A stretch of DNA of 45,514 nt from a virus. The stretch spans positions 1 through 45,514 of IMG/VR virus record IMGVR_UViG_3300032829_000016; one strand, 5' to 3'. The notes under the pieces are model-generated. The model was not told where the DNA came from. It ran no database searches and saw only the letters and a program-made list of their open reading frames with translations. Positions 28,563 through 36,573 of this stretch are shown one piece after another. The position numbers were made by a program, and so were the translations under genes. Within the stretch, counting starts at the first letter, position 1; the number at the start of each line of letters is the position of its first letter.

Positions 28563-30278
28563 GTGAAAAAAGCACTTTCCACGCTCGTACTGTGCTTGTG
28601 TTCTCTTCAGTTATTCGGCCAAGCATCATATATAGCGTCGGGTAAATTCGCCACGGCTGGGACACAAATCACAATTCCTAGTGGTGGGTCTATCGCGGTA
28701 ATCGACACTTGGGGTTATGGCAGCGCGTGTGCGCCTGGCGTTCCAGGTAGTTGGACGGCGACTTCACTAGGAAGTGCTATTGGCCCGTACTCTTATTACG
28801 GATTAGGCCACCAATGGTATTACATGAGCAACCCGCCCGCGGTCACGAACGCCACATTCTCATGTTCGGGATCGTCGGGCGGTGGCGTTGTTTACGTATT
28901 TAGCGGGACGGCAACAGGCGCAACGGCGTTTGAAGGAACGGGCCCCGTGGGCGCGCAAAATTCGGCTACTCCTGGCGCTATTACGCCATCGCAAACGGGA
29001 GACGTGTTCGTGTCCGTTGTAACCGACGGCCAAGATACGTACATACCATGGTCTACACCTTCGGGCTGGACTTCGTCACAATCAAACCAGAATAACGGCG
29101 CGTCGCCTCAATTTAGTAGTGCATACTTCATAGATAGCGGAGTGTCGGCGGTCAATCCGAGTTGGGGTTATCCGGGGAACGCCCAGACAGTAAGCCAACT
29201 AGCTATCAAGCCGGCTAGTGGGAATGGAACTTTAGCCGCGCCCACGTTTAGCGCCGGAACTGGAACGTATAACAATAACCAATCCATCACGATTACGCCG
29301 CCCACGGGTGCAACCGCATGTTACACGACCAATGGCGACACGCCCACCGCGGCCACCGCGGGCACTTGTGATAGCGACGGCGGTAATGAGCACGCGTACT
29401 CAACCCCGGTAGCAATTAGCGCCACGGGAACGGTGTTGAAAGCGATTGCCACGCAAGCGACCTGGACAAACAGCTCGGTAACAAGCGCCACGTACACGTT
29501 ACAAGTTGCGACACCATCGGATACCCCCGGCGCAGGCAGCTATGCAAGTGCGCAAACCATCACGATTTCTGACGCAACTACGAGTGTTGCGGTCAATTTC
29601 TGCTATACAGTGGACGGCAGCACACCCACGGGAAATGCGGTGACGTGCACGCATGGCACGCACTACACTGCGCCGTTCACTTCGCCGTCTACGACGTTCA
29701 CGTTAAAGGTTGTTGGGTATGGAACGGGGTACGCGGCGAGCACTGAAAAAGACGATACATATACGATTCTATCGGCAGCGGCCACGCCCACATTTTCGCC
29801 GGTCGCCGGAACGTATAACGCCGCGCAGTCAGTAACTATTAGCACGGCGTCTAGTGGGTGCGGATCCTACATTTATTGGAGCCCCACGCACAACCCACCG
29901 ACAACGGCCGACACGCAAAGCACCACAGCATCGGTAGCCATTAGCGAAACGCTGTACGCAAAAGTTATTGGTTGCCCTGGGTATTCAGATTCGTCGGTAG
30001 GCTCTGCCGCATACGTCATTATTCAGCCACCGACCTTTTCGCCGGTTGCAGGCACATACGGAACGGCGCAGACGGTTACTATTTCAGATTCAACGGCGGG
30101 CGCGACAATTTCTTACTGCGCTAGCGCGAGCGCATGCTCTCCGTCATTGACGTATTCAACGCCCATTGCGGTTAGTAGCAGTGAGTACCTATGTGCTAAC
30201 GCCACGGTGTCGGGAGTTACCGGGGGTACGGCATGCGCACAATACGCCATCGTATTGGGTGGCATGGTGTGGAGATAA
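28563..30278 (+). CDS. Secreted-type adhesin with chitobiase C-terminal-like repeats
   Basis: This 571-aa protein begins with a signal peptide (KKALSTLVLCLCSLQLFGQA, cleavage near residue 21). A beta-sandwich-like domain follows (about 22-220), then four repeats of about 80-90 residues. Each has the form PTFSPVAGTY...QTVTIS...YT.DGSTPT, the CHB_HEX_C style of immunoglobulin-like module common in acidobacterial surface proteins. It starts at GTG 28563, one base after the previous stop. It is likely a receptor-binding or surface-decorating protein of the phage or lysogen. Confidence 0.7.
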   Translation: MKKALSTLVLCLCSLQLFGQASYIASGKFATAGTQITIPSGGSIAVIDTWGYGSACAPGVPGSWTATSLGSAIGPYSYYGLGHQWYYMSNPPAVTNATFSCSGSSGGGVVYVFSGTATGATAFEGTGPVGAQNSATPGAITPSQTGDVFVSVVTDGQDTYIPWSTPSGWTSSQSNQNNGASPQFSSAYFIDSGVSAVNPSWGYPGNAQTVSQLAIKPASGNGTLAAPTFSAGTGTYNNNQSITITPPTGATACYTTNGDTPTAATAGTCDSDGGNEHAYSTPVAISATGTVLKAIATQATWTNSSVTSATYTLQVATPSDTPGAGSYASAQTITISDATTSVAVNFCYTVDGSTPTGNAVTCTHGTHYTAPFTSPSTTFTLKVVGYGTGYAASTEKDDTYTILSAAATPTFSPVAGTYNAAQSVTISTASSGCGSYIYWSPTHNPPTTADTQSTTASVAISETLYAKVIGCPGYSDSSVGSAAYVIIQPPTFSPVAGTYGTAQTVTISDSTAGATISYCASASACSPSLTYSTPIAVSSSEYLCANATVSGVTGGTACAQYAIVLGGMVWR

Positions 30279-30281
30279 GCG

Positions 30282-30491
30282 ATGAACGAGCGCGAAAAAG
30301 CGGTAGCGGCACTGCTACTGCAGGGGTGTGAAGACCGTGAAATTGCGATGCGCCTGCACATGGCGAAGCGCACGGTAAAGGCGTACATGAACCGCATGTT
30401 CGTACGCCACGGCATTACGGGCGGTATCAAGCGCGTCAAACTGGCGGCAATCTTGTATCGGGCGGAATTATGCACGGAAGATCATCATTAG
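30282..30491 (+). CDS. Small LuxR/GerE-type HTH protein (1)
   Basis: This 69-aa protein is essentially only a GerE-type helix-turn-helix. EREKAVAALLLQGCEDREIAMRL and AKRTVKAYMNRMF (shown in pieces) match the family's E-x-L-x-G-x-x-x-x-E-I-A ... TVK-x-x pattern. There is no receiver or ligand domain. GGAG lies 7 bases before ATG 30282. It sits inside the adhesin cassette, an unusual place for a regulator, and overlaps a second HTH gene by 22 bases. Confidence 0.8.
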   Translation: MNEREKAVAALLLQGCEDREIAMRLHMAKRTVKAYMNRMFVRHGITGGIKRVKLAAILYRAELCTEDHH

Positions 30492-30709
30492 ACGGGCGCA
30501 CTAGCGCACAACGCGAACCGGACATAGTCCAGCGCGTGGCAGACGGTGCGACTAATGCGCAGATAGGCCGGGCGCTGGGTCTGCCGGAAACTACGATTAA
30601 GAACGAGTTACGCAAGATTTACGACCGCCTGGGCTTGTGGAATAGGGTAGAGCTGGCACTGTGGTACATAAAACACCAATACGACCACGAAAGGGCTTTG
30701 GTCCAATGA
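30470..30709 (+). CDS. Small LuxR/GerE-type HTH protein (2)
   Basis: This 79-aa protein has a second GerE-type HTH: EPDIVQRVADGATNAQIGRAL and PETTIKNELRKIYDRLG (in pieces), with a C-terminal ELALWYIKH helix that resembles LuxR dimerisation. It is distantly similar to the preceding protein, probably an old duplication. Its stop overlaps the ATG of the large FN3 protein (ATGA), so its translation is coupled to a receptor-type gene. Confidence 0.8.
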   Translation: MHGRSSLDGRTSAQREPDIVQRVADGATNAQIGRALGLPETTIKNELRKIYDRLGLWNRVELALWYIKHQYDHERALVQ

Positions 30710-33700
30710 AGAAAGCCATCGCAGCTTTGGCCTTCCTGTGTGCGGTCGGCGCGCTCGCCGCCACGGTTAAATTGACGTGGAACGCGTCTAGCGGCGCTAC
30801 ATCCTATAACGTCTATCGCGCCACTAGCCACGGCAGCGAAGTTGCGCCGGCGATTGCATCGGGCGTGGTCGGTACGAGTTACAACGACACGCGCGGCGCG
30901 GGCACTTGGTTCTATACAGTAACCGCGGTCAACACCAACGGCGAAAGCGCGATGTCGAACGAAGCCCAGGGGTCCGTGGTCTGGGATAATGTGCAGTGCC
31001 TTGGCAACAACGGTGCAAACGTAACCACCTGCCCAGGGACGGCCACGGGTGGCGTAGGCAACACCATAACGACGTACCGCACTTACGTTAACATCCCGCA
31101 GGGTTATGCCATCCAAGTGGCGGGCTCGGGCAGATCCGTTACGTGTGGCGCGCTTACCATGTCTTTTGCGGACGATGCCAACAATCAATACGTGCACGGC
31201 GTCGCCCACAGTTATGGTGGGGGATGGCTGGATACAGCCTACGTGGTCGCGTCACGCGGGCCTGTCACTTATATTGACGCCACGCGGTCATCGGCGTGCG
31301 CGTTGCGGTGGCAGACTTTTGTAGCGTCGGCGTCGTACGTCGGTACGGCTGCGCTGGATTCTACCGGCTTTGTGGATGACACCGTTTTGGCTTCGCAACA
31401 ATACGGCGTGCCTAACGGTTCTCTGCTAGCCAATCAGGTAGGCACACCCCTGAACATCCAGGGCACCAGCGATTTCCAGTTGCAATGTGTAATTACGGGC
31501 CCAGGTACCAGCTCGGTAACGAGCCCCTATGATGCCGCGGCATACTATTTTGACCACGAAGCGTGCGCCGTCGCGCTCAATGCTAACAGTTCTACGCCTA
31601 CGCCGCAATGGACTGAGGTTAGCGGCGACGATCAAGCCACCGCGGTTGCGGTTGCGCTATCGGCCACCCAAGCCTCTAGCCCTAATTACTGGACGCTGAC
31701 GGGCGCTTTTTCTAACCAATATCTTCCCGCGGGCGGATCCGGCGTCTACACGGCGCGCGTGGATCCGTGTGTACAGGCCACGGATATTAACCCGGCTACC
31801 GGGCATACTTGTGGCACGGACGGGCTGACACTCAACTATCAGAATCGGATAACAGACACGGACCCGTTCACCGCGAAGTATGGTAGCGGGTATTGCGGCG
31901 CGCACCTATGCGCACCGGTCAACTCTTGGGCGCTAGACACAGACTTTAATTCGCTGTTGGTGGTGGCGTCGGATGACCAAACCAACCCCGGCAAAGTGAA
32001 CGATTTCACGATTTCAGAGATGAACGACAATTCAGACGTGTTCAACTCTGATTCGTCCATGTTTCTGTTTGTGGCGTCCAGTGGCGCGGGGCCTTTCTTC
32101 CGCTATCTGAATTACAACAATTGCGTAAACCATACCGGGCAGTGCATCACTAACAGTCAAATTGCCACTACGACTAACCCGGCGACGTGCACAGCGAATT
32201 GTACGCAGATTGACACCGCGGCCACGGTGGTATGGGCGCATGACCCGGCGCGGCCCAACGTCGCGTATGAGCAAAAAGACCTAACAGTTAACATTCTGAC
32301 AATCTGCCGAACCGGGTACGCTGATGCGGTGTGCGGATCCACGGCCGCCGATACGTTCACGCGCACGCCCTACGTGAATTTTGCGGACCCAACGAACGGC
32401 GTATTTCGGTCGGATTTCCAAGTTACATGGGAAGGTGTTTTCAGCGTAGCTAATGACGGCAGTGTTGTGCAGGCGTATGGTGGGGAAGGCAGCTATCAAA
32501 CCGCGTTGACAAATAGCACGGACACCTTCGCGCTGCCAGTTAATAACGTCGCCGGCTACAACATCACGGCGCTATCCTACACAGGGACAGGCCCCTGGAC
32601 GGCCACGGCCACCGTAAGCCAAACGGTTAGTGGCAACCTGCAGGCGGGCACGTTAATACCAGTTCGGGCAGTTAAGCCCGCGGCGTCGGCATATAACGGT
32701 GTTTGGGCTGTTACGTCCACCGGAACGCACAGCATATCATTCCAGATTACCGGAAGCACAACCCCGAGCTGCACCACTTGCACCGGTAATATCGGTTATG
32801 CGAGTCCGGCTTTTCAGGTAACCACCGTGGGAACTAAGGGCGGATCCGAGCCCGATTGGCAGGATAAGTGCCCCGCGGTCGGCGCGACGTGTCAAGACGG
32901 TACGGTTGTCTGGACCAACATCGGAAACCTAAACGGGCAGGGGCCCGGTTTTTACGTTGCGGTTTATCACCCGGCGACGGCGGCGAAGGCGCGGGGCTAT
33001 TCTCTTCTGAATACGCGCACGGGTAAGATTTTCCGCGGCGCGGGCGAGTACAGCCCGCCGAACGCCCCAGGCACGCCCGACCCTTCGGGCCCGGCAATGA
33101 CCACGGACGGCCTGATGTGCCAACAGTTCGGCTACGGTTTGCCCGCTAACGGTATCTGCCCCACGCCAATACCCTATGGCGCATTCTACACGCTGCACGA
33201 TACGGGCTCGCCGCAAGACTCCACTTACGTGCCGATGTCGGCCACAGGCGGCGGCGCACTGCCTGGGAAGCAAGATTACGCGCCGGCCGACACGCCGGAT
33301 TGTCTACCAACCAATGCGGATTATCAATTCGAGGGCTACACCGCGGGCCACACCTATGCCAAAAATGATGCGGTGTGGGATCCGGCAAACCCCCGCAATA
33401 TGTATGTGTGCCAAGTAACGAGCTGCACCAACACGCCGCTTAGTAACACAACTTCATGGGCGGGTCCAGGCACAAGCAACGGCCCCATTGAATGCTATAA
33501 ACGCGTGTGGAACGTAGCGACTAACGTAATCAATGAGTGTATGTCACGTCCGTCATCCACCACGGGGCCTGATGGGTGCTCGGGGCACGAAGTCCACGGG
33601 TATAACACTGAATGGGGCGGTACGTACATGAGTCCGCACCTTTGGGCTATGCAGACGTTAAACGGTGTCGCCAATCCAGGCGGAAACCTGTTACCGAAGC

Positions 33701-34308
33701 CGGGCGGCATACCCGGCGACCAACACGGCACCGGGCGTAATGAAAACCCCACAGACACTAACCCTGTGGTTTCGTCCAATACCGATGTTCCCGCGTGGAC
33801 CTACGCGAACGCGGCGCTACAGTTCGGCGGCACCGGCGCGGGGTATGGCGAGTTTACCGCGGTTGCGCCCGACTACTCGCAGAAAATATACCGTTTCGCG
33901 CATAGTTACAATTCGGGCGTTTCGCCTACCTTCGCCTGTCAGAACAACATAGCCGCGATTAGCCAAGACGGGCGTGTTGCTATCATCCCGAGCGATTTCA
34001 TGGGCACGCGGGGAAGCAACACAACCGCGGGGCAAAACGGAAACGGTCTGCGCGCTATGTACGCGCCCGCGGCCAACCACACATTTTATCTATACGATTT
34101 GATTTATCCGGTCGGGAATAATGCCCCAGATAACATCTACAAGGCTACTGCGGTAACCGGGCCAACGGGGAGCAACATTCCCAATTGGTCATCCGTTGCG
34201 CCTAACCCTGGGGACACGGTTGTAGACGGCGGGGTTACATGGACGAACCAAGGGCCCAGCACCGGCAGATGCGATGTTATGTTGGTTTTCCTGTTAACCG
34301 CGCATTGA
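30706..34308 (+). CDS. Large secreted-type FN3-containing receptor/adhesin protein
   Basis: This 1200-aa protein has a signal peptide (KKAIAALAFLCAVGALA, cleavage near residue 19) followed by a fibronectin type III domain (VKLTWNASSGATSYNVYR to WFYTVTAVN, about 21-80). A long, Cys-containing beta-rich body contains repeated WTNIG/WTNQG-type modules (near residues 758 and 1180) typical of tail fibre and acidobacterial surface proteins. The C-terminal region has propeller-like strands (YRFAHSYNSG, VAIIPSDF). It ends the adhesin cassette and is probably the receptor-binding protein or a surface-exposed cargo. ATG 30706 overlaps the preceding stop. Confidence 0.7.
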   Translation: MKKAIAALAFLCAVGALAATVKLTWNASSGATSYNVYRATSHGSEVAPAIASGVVGTSYNDTRGAGTWFYTVTAVNTNGESAMSNEAQGSVVWDNVQCLGNNGANVTTCPGTATGGVGNTITTYRTYVNIPQGYAIQVAGSGRSVTCGALTMSFADDANNQYVHGVAHSYGGGWLDTAYVVASRGPVTYIDATRSSACALRWQTFVASASYVGTAALDSTGFVDDTVLASQQYGVPNGSLLANQVGTPLNIQGTSDFQLQCVITGPGTSSVTSPYDAAAYYFDHEACAVALNANSSTPTPQWTEVSGDDQATAVAVALSATQASSPNYWTLTGAFSNQYLPAGGSGVYTARVDPCVQATDINPATGHTCGTDGLTLNYQNRITDTDPFTAKYGSGYCGAHLCAPVNSWALDTDFNSLLVVASDDQTNPGKVNDFTISEMNDNSDVFNSDSSMFLFVASSGAGPFFRYLNYNNCVNHTGQCITNSQIATTTNPATCTANCTQIDTAATVVWAHDPARPNVAYEQKDLTVNILTICRTGYADAVCGSTAADTFTRTPYVNFADPTNGVFRSDFQVTWEGVFSVANDGSVVQAYGGEGSYQTALTNSTDTFALPVNNVAGYNITALSYTGTGPWTATATVSQTVSGNLQAGTLIPVRAVKPAASAYNGVWAVTSTGTHSISFQITGSTTPSCTTCTGNIGYASPAFQVTTVGTKGGSEPDWQDKCPAVGATCQDGTVVWTNIGNLNGQGPGFYVAVYHPATAAKARGYSLLNTRTGKIFRGAGEYSPPNAPGTPDPSGPAMTTDGLMCQQFGYGLPANGICPTPIPYGAFYTLHDTGSPQDSTYVPMSATGGGALPGKQDYAPADTPDCLPTNADYQFEGYTAGHTYAKNDAVWDPANPRNMYVCQVTSCTNTPLSNTTSWAGPGTSNGPIECYKRVWNVATNVINECMSRPSSTTGPDGCSGHEVHGYNTEWGGTYMSPHLWAMQTLNGVANPGGNLLPKPGGIPGDQHGTGRNENPTDTNPVVSSNTDVPAWTYANAALQFGGTGAGYGEFTAVAPDYSQKIYRFAHSYNSGVSPTFACQNNIAAISQDGRVAIIPSDFMGTRGSNTTAGQNGNGLRAMYAPAANHTFYLYDLIYPVGNNAPDNIYKATAVTGPTGSNIPNWSSVAPNPGDTVVDGGVTWTNQGPSTGRCDVMLVFLLTAH

Positions 34309-34327
34309 AGAAAGGGCACGAAATTAA

Positions 34328-34738
34328 ATGCTCATTGAAGAAATCATTGCGTTGCTGTTGGCTAACGACCCGTTAGCGCAGTTAGTGGGCACTAACGTGT
34401 TTGACACCGCATTTCCGCGGCAATCGCCGCTACCGTCGCCGGCTATCGTCTGCCGCATCGTGTCCAGCCGGCCGACGTATACATCGGATGGCCCAACGAA
34501 GCAAAACGCCACGGTGGTGCAGTTCGACATACACGGAACGAAAGAGGAAGTGCGGGGCGTGCGCGATGAACTGGCGGCGCTGTTACAGGATTACCGCGGC
34601 GATCTATCCGCGGGTAGCCGGGTGCAATCGACAATTTGGGAAATGGACGCCGACGAAAGTTACGAGCATTCCATGTCGCCCACAGCGGTAACGTACCACA
34701 TTATGTGCCAAGCGCGGTTTGTATGGCTGACGAACTAA
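34328..34738 (+). CDS. Tail terminator / tail completion protein (DUF3168-like)
   Basis: This 136-aa protein carries LLANDPLAQLVG and the PSPAIVCRIVSS...VVQFDIHG pattern of the DUF3168 tail completion family, which caps the tail tube. The ATG follows GAAAGGG. Its location after the adhesin cassette resumes the normal head-to-tail gene order. Confidence 0.85.
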   Translation: MLIEEIIALLLANDPLAQLVGTNVFDTAFPRQSPLPSPAIVCRIVSSRPTYTSDGPTKQNATVVQFDIHGTKEEVRGVRDELAALLQDYRGDLSAGSRVQSTIWEMDADESYEHSMSPTAVTYHIMCQARFVWLTN

Positions 34739-35178
34739 TCACGGTTGACGGGCTAGCGGATCTTAGCCGGGCGCTCACGGAACTGCCCGCGCGGACGGCC
34801 AAGCGGTATTTGACCAACGCCGCGGATCCGGCCGCCGAAGTGGTGGAAGACGCTATGCGCCAAACCGCCCCGATACACACGGGCGAGTTAGCGGGTAGCG
34901 CGATGCACGTCAACCGATTCAGCGACGGGCCCGGCAACAGCACCGCGCTAATAACGCGCATCGGGCCCAGCAAGGAAGCGTTTTACGGGCTGTTTCCCGA
35001 GTTCGGTACGAAGCCCGGTGAAGGCCGCACTAAGAAGAGTGGCCGTCATTGGGTGCACGCCGCCACGCCCGCGCTGCACTGGTTTCAAAGGGCCTGGGAA
35101 AGCGTGCAAGACAAAGTGTTGTCAGTGTTCGCAACCGAGCTGCTAGCACGGCTAGCGGACATGGAAGCGAAAAAATAA
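34723..35178 (+). CDS. HK97 gp10-like tail protein
   Basis: This 151-aa protein begins MADELITVDGLADLSRALTE and has the APIHTGELAGS segment that marks the HK97 gp10 family, followed by an FGTKPGEGRTKK loop and a C-terminal helix. It is a head-tail joining or tail protein. ATG 34723 overlaps the previous gene by 16 bases; the longer in-frame start at 34636 is rejected as out-of-frame shadow of that gene. Confidence 0.85.
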   Translation: MADELITVDGLADLSRALTELPARTAKRYLTNAADPAAEVVEDAMRQTAPIHTGELAGSAMHVNRFSDGPGNSTALITRIGPSKEAFYGLFPEFGTKPGEGRTKKSGRHWVHAATPALHWFQRAWESVQDKVLSVFATELLARLADMEAKK

Positions 35179-35197
35179 CGAAGGGAGCAAGCGTAAT

Positions 35198-35644
35198 ATG
35201 TCAAGCCCAACCAACCCGGTTGTAGGTCTAGGAAGTACATTGTCATTCGCTTCCGTGGCCCAGCCGACGACGTTTACCAAGCTGGACGGCTACCATGACG
35301 GTGGCTTTGCCGGCAATAAGATCAACAGTAGCAAAACCACCACGTCAGACAGCACTAGCGGCGTGGAAACCTACATCGGAAACACGGAAGAGCCCGGCAG
35401 TTTTGAGGCTAAGTGTTTCTTTTACCCCGGTAACACTTCACAGGTCGCACTTGAGGCCCTGAAAGTTAGCCGCGCTATTGTGCACTGGAAATACATCATG
35501 CACGATGCGAGCGGCGCGGTTATCACAGGCGGCACCGCGGCCTTCGATGGTTTTGTCGAACAGACCGAGCGTAAATTCCCCATCGACAAACCCAGCGAAC
35601 TTGAAGTGAAAGTGAAGGTTAGCGGCCCGATTACTTGGAGCTAG
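35198..35644 (+). CDS. Major tail tube protein
   Basis: This 148-aa beta-rich protein includes GGFAGNKINSSKTTTSDSTSGVETYIGNTEE (in pieces) and a C-terminal ELEVKVKVSGPITW, the layout of siphophage tail tube proteins. It polymerises into the tail tube. A GAAGGGAG ribosome-binding site precedes ATG 35198. A stem-loop follows the gene. Confidence 0.85.
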   Translation: MSSPTNPVVGLGSTLSFASVAQPTTFTKLDGYHDGGFAGNKINSSKTTTSDSTSGVETYIGNTEEPGSFEAKCFFYPGNTSQVALEALKVSRAIVHWKYIMHDASGAVITGGTAAFDGFVEQTERKFPIDKPSELEVKVKVSGPITWS

Positions 35645-35674
35645 ATTCCCTTGGTGACAAGGCGTTAAAGGGAA

Positions 35675-35707
35675 GCCGGGCTCGGTTACTCCTTGGCCGG
35701 GCCCGGC
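35675..35707 (+). terminator. Stem-loop after the tail tube gene
   Basis: GCCGGGC (35675-35681) pairs with GCCCGGC (35701-35707) over a 19-base loop, followed by ATTTACA. It is a weak or partial terminator that would let the tail tube be made in excess over the chaperone and tape measure genes. Confidence 0.5.
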
Positions 35708-35728
35708 ATTTACAAGGAGAATGGACAA

Positions 35729-36115
35729 ATGGAGCACGTAATTAAAGCAGCGGTTACACCAACGCTAGACATTGTGGTGGAGAAAGCGCAGGGCGTTTCT
35801 GAGAAATGGACGCTGTGCCTTGACTACCGGGCCCTAGCCAAAATCGAAGAAAAGACCGGGCTAGACCTGAAGCGTGCCGATGAATGGGATAAGCTGACGG
35901 GCCCCACGCTATTCCCCACGGTCCTATGGTGCTGCCTGCAGCGGTATTCCGCCCAGGTAACCGAAGACCAAGTGCGCGACGAACTAAACCCCGAAGCGCA
36001 TCACTTGCTGAAGGCCGCGCTAATGGAAATGACATTTCCAGACGTTGCCAAGGCGTTGGCCGCAAAGGTGGGCGCAAGCCCAAACGCACCAGCGGACCCC
36101 CTGAAGACCGCCTAG
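35729..36115 (+). CDS. Tail assembly chaperone, short form (gpG-like)
   Basis: This 128-aa protein (KWTLCLDYRALAKIEEKTGL..., with a C-terminal Ala-rich stretch) is positioned between tail tube and tape measure, the standard place for the tail assembly chaperone. ATG 35729 is 9 bases after AAGGAGA and is preferred to in-frame upstream codons. A slippery heptamer near the 3' end directs a fraction of ribosomes into the -1 frame to make the long form. Confidence 0.85.
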   Translation: MEHVIKAAVTPTLDIVVEKAQGVSEKWTLCLDYRALAKIEEKTGLDLKRADEWDKLTGPTLFPTVLWCCLQRYSAQVTEDQVRDELNPEAHHLLKAALMEMTFPDVAKALAAKVGASPNAPADPLKTA

Positions 36116-36573
36116 AGGGTCCGATAGAAACTTGGCTAGACCTTTGGGCGGTGGCGCGGTACGACTTGGGCATTAGTAGCTGGGATGAACTAGCCGACTT
36201 AACGCCCAGCATGTTTAGGGCCCTGTGCTTGCGGCGCAATGTTCGGTTAAAGCACGAACGGCTGGCCGCGGCGGAAGTGGCGGCGGCGGTTTACAACGTG
36301 AACCGCAACAGTAAGGAAGACCGGCTGTTGACCGGTTGGGATTTCGTACGAGATGGCGAGCAAGCGGAAAAATACGCGGCGTGGATGGACGCAAAGCAGT
36401 ACGTGCGCAAGGTGCTGGCTAATGTGCCATACGACGCCCCGCGGTCTTTGCTTATGAAGATTCGAGGGGAAGCCATTAGCGAACTGACGCGCCGCGGGCG
36501 CACCGATGCTGCGGAGTTATGGGCCGAAGCGTGGCCCAGCGTAGTACCACAAGAGGGTGACGAATGCCAGTAA
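35729..36573 (+). CDS. Tail assembly chaperone, -1 frameshift long form (gpGT-like)
   Basis: Ribosomes slipping at 36079-36085 continue in the -1 frame to the TAA at 36571-36573, giving about 281 aa. The -1 frame after the slip reads RTSGPPEDRLEGPIETWLDL, then WELADLTPSMFRALCLR-type helical sequence with conserved aromatics. As in other siphophages, the long form should bridge the tape measure protein to tail tube subunits. The -1 frame has no convincing independent start near its coding part. Confidence 0.85.
36079..36123 (+). promoter_or_regulatory. Programmed -1 ribosomal frameshift signal
   Basis: The heptamer C CCA AAC (36079-36085) lies in the correct phase for simultaneous slippage. 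A 7-base spacer follows, then CGGACCC (36093-36099) pairing with GGGTCCG (36117-36123) in a 7-bp stem. The zero-frame stop lies within the hairpin. Slippery site, spacer and stem all fit the canonical design. Confidence 0.9.

Noticed and set aside
35926-36084. Independent start for the -1 frame at ATG 35926
   Set aside because: The sequence before the slippery site is implausible as protein in that frame, and the frameshift signal explains the downstream part.
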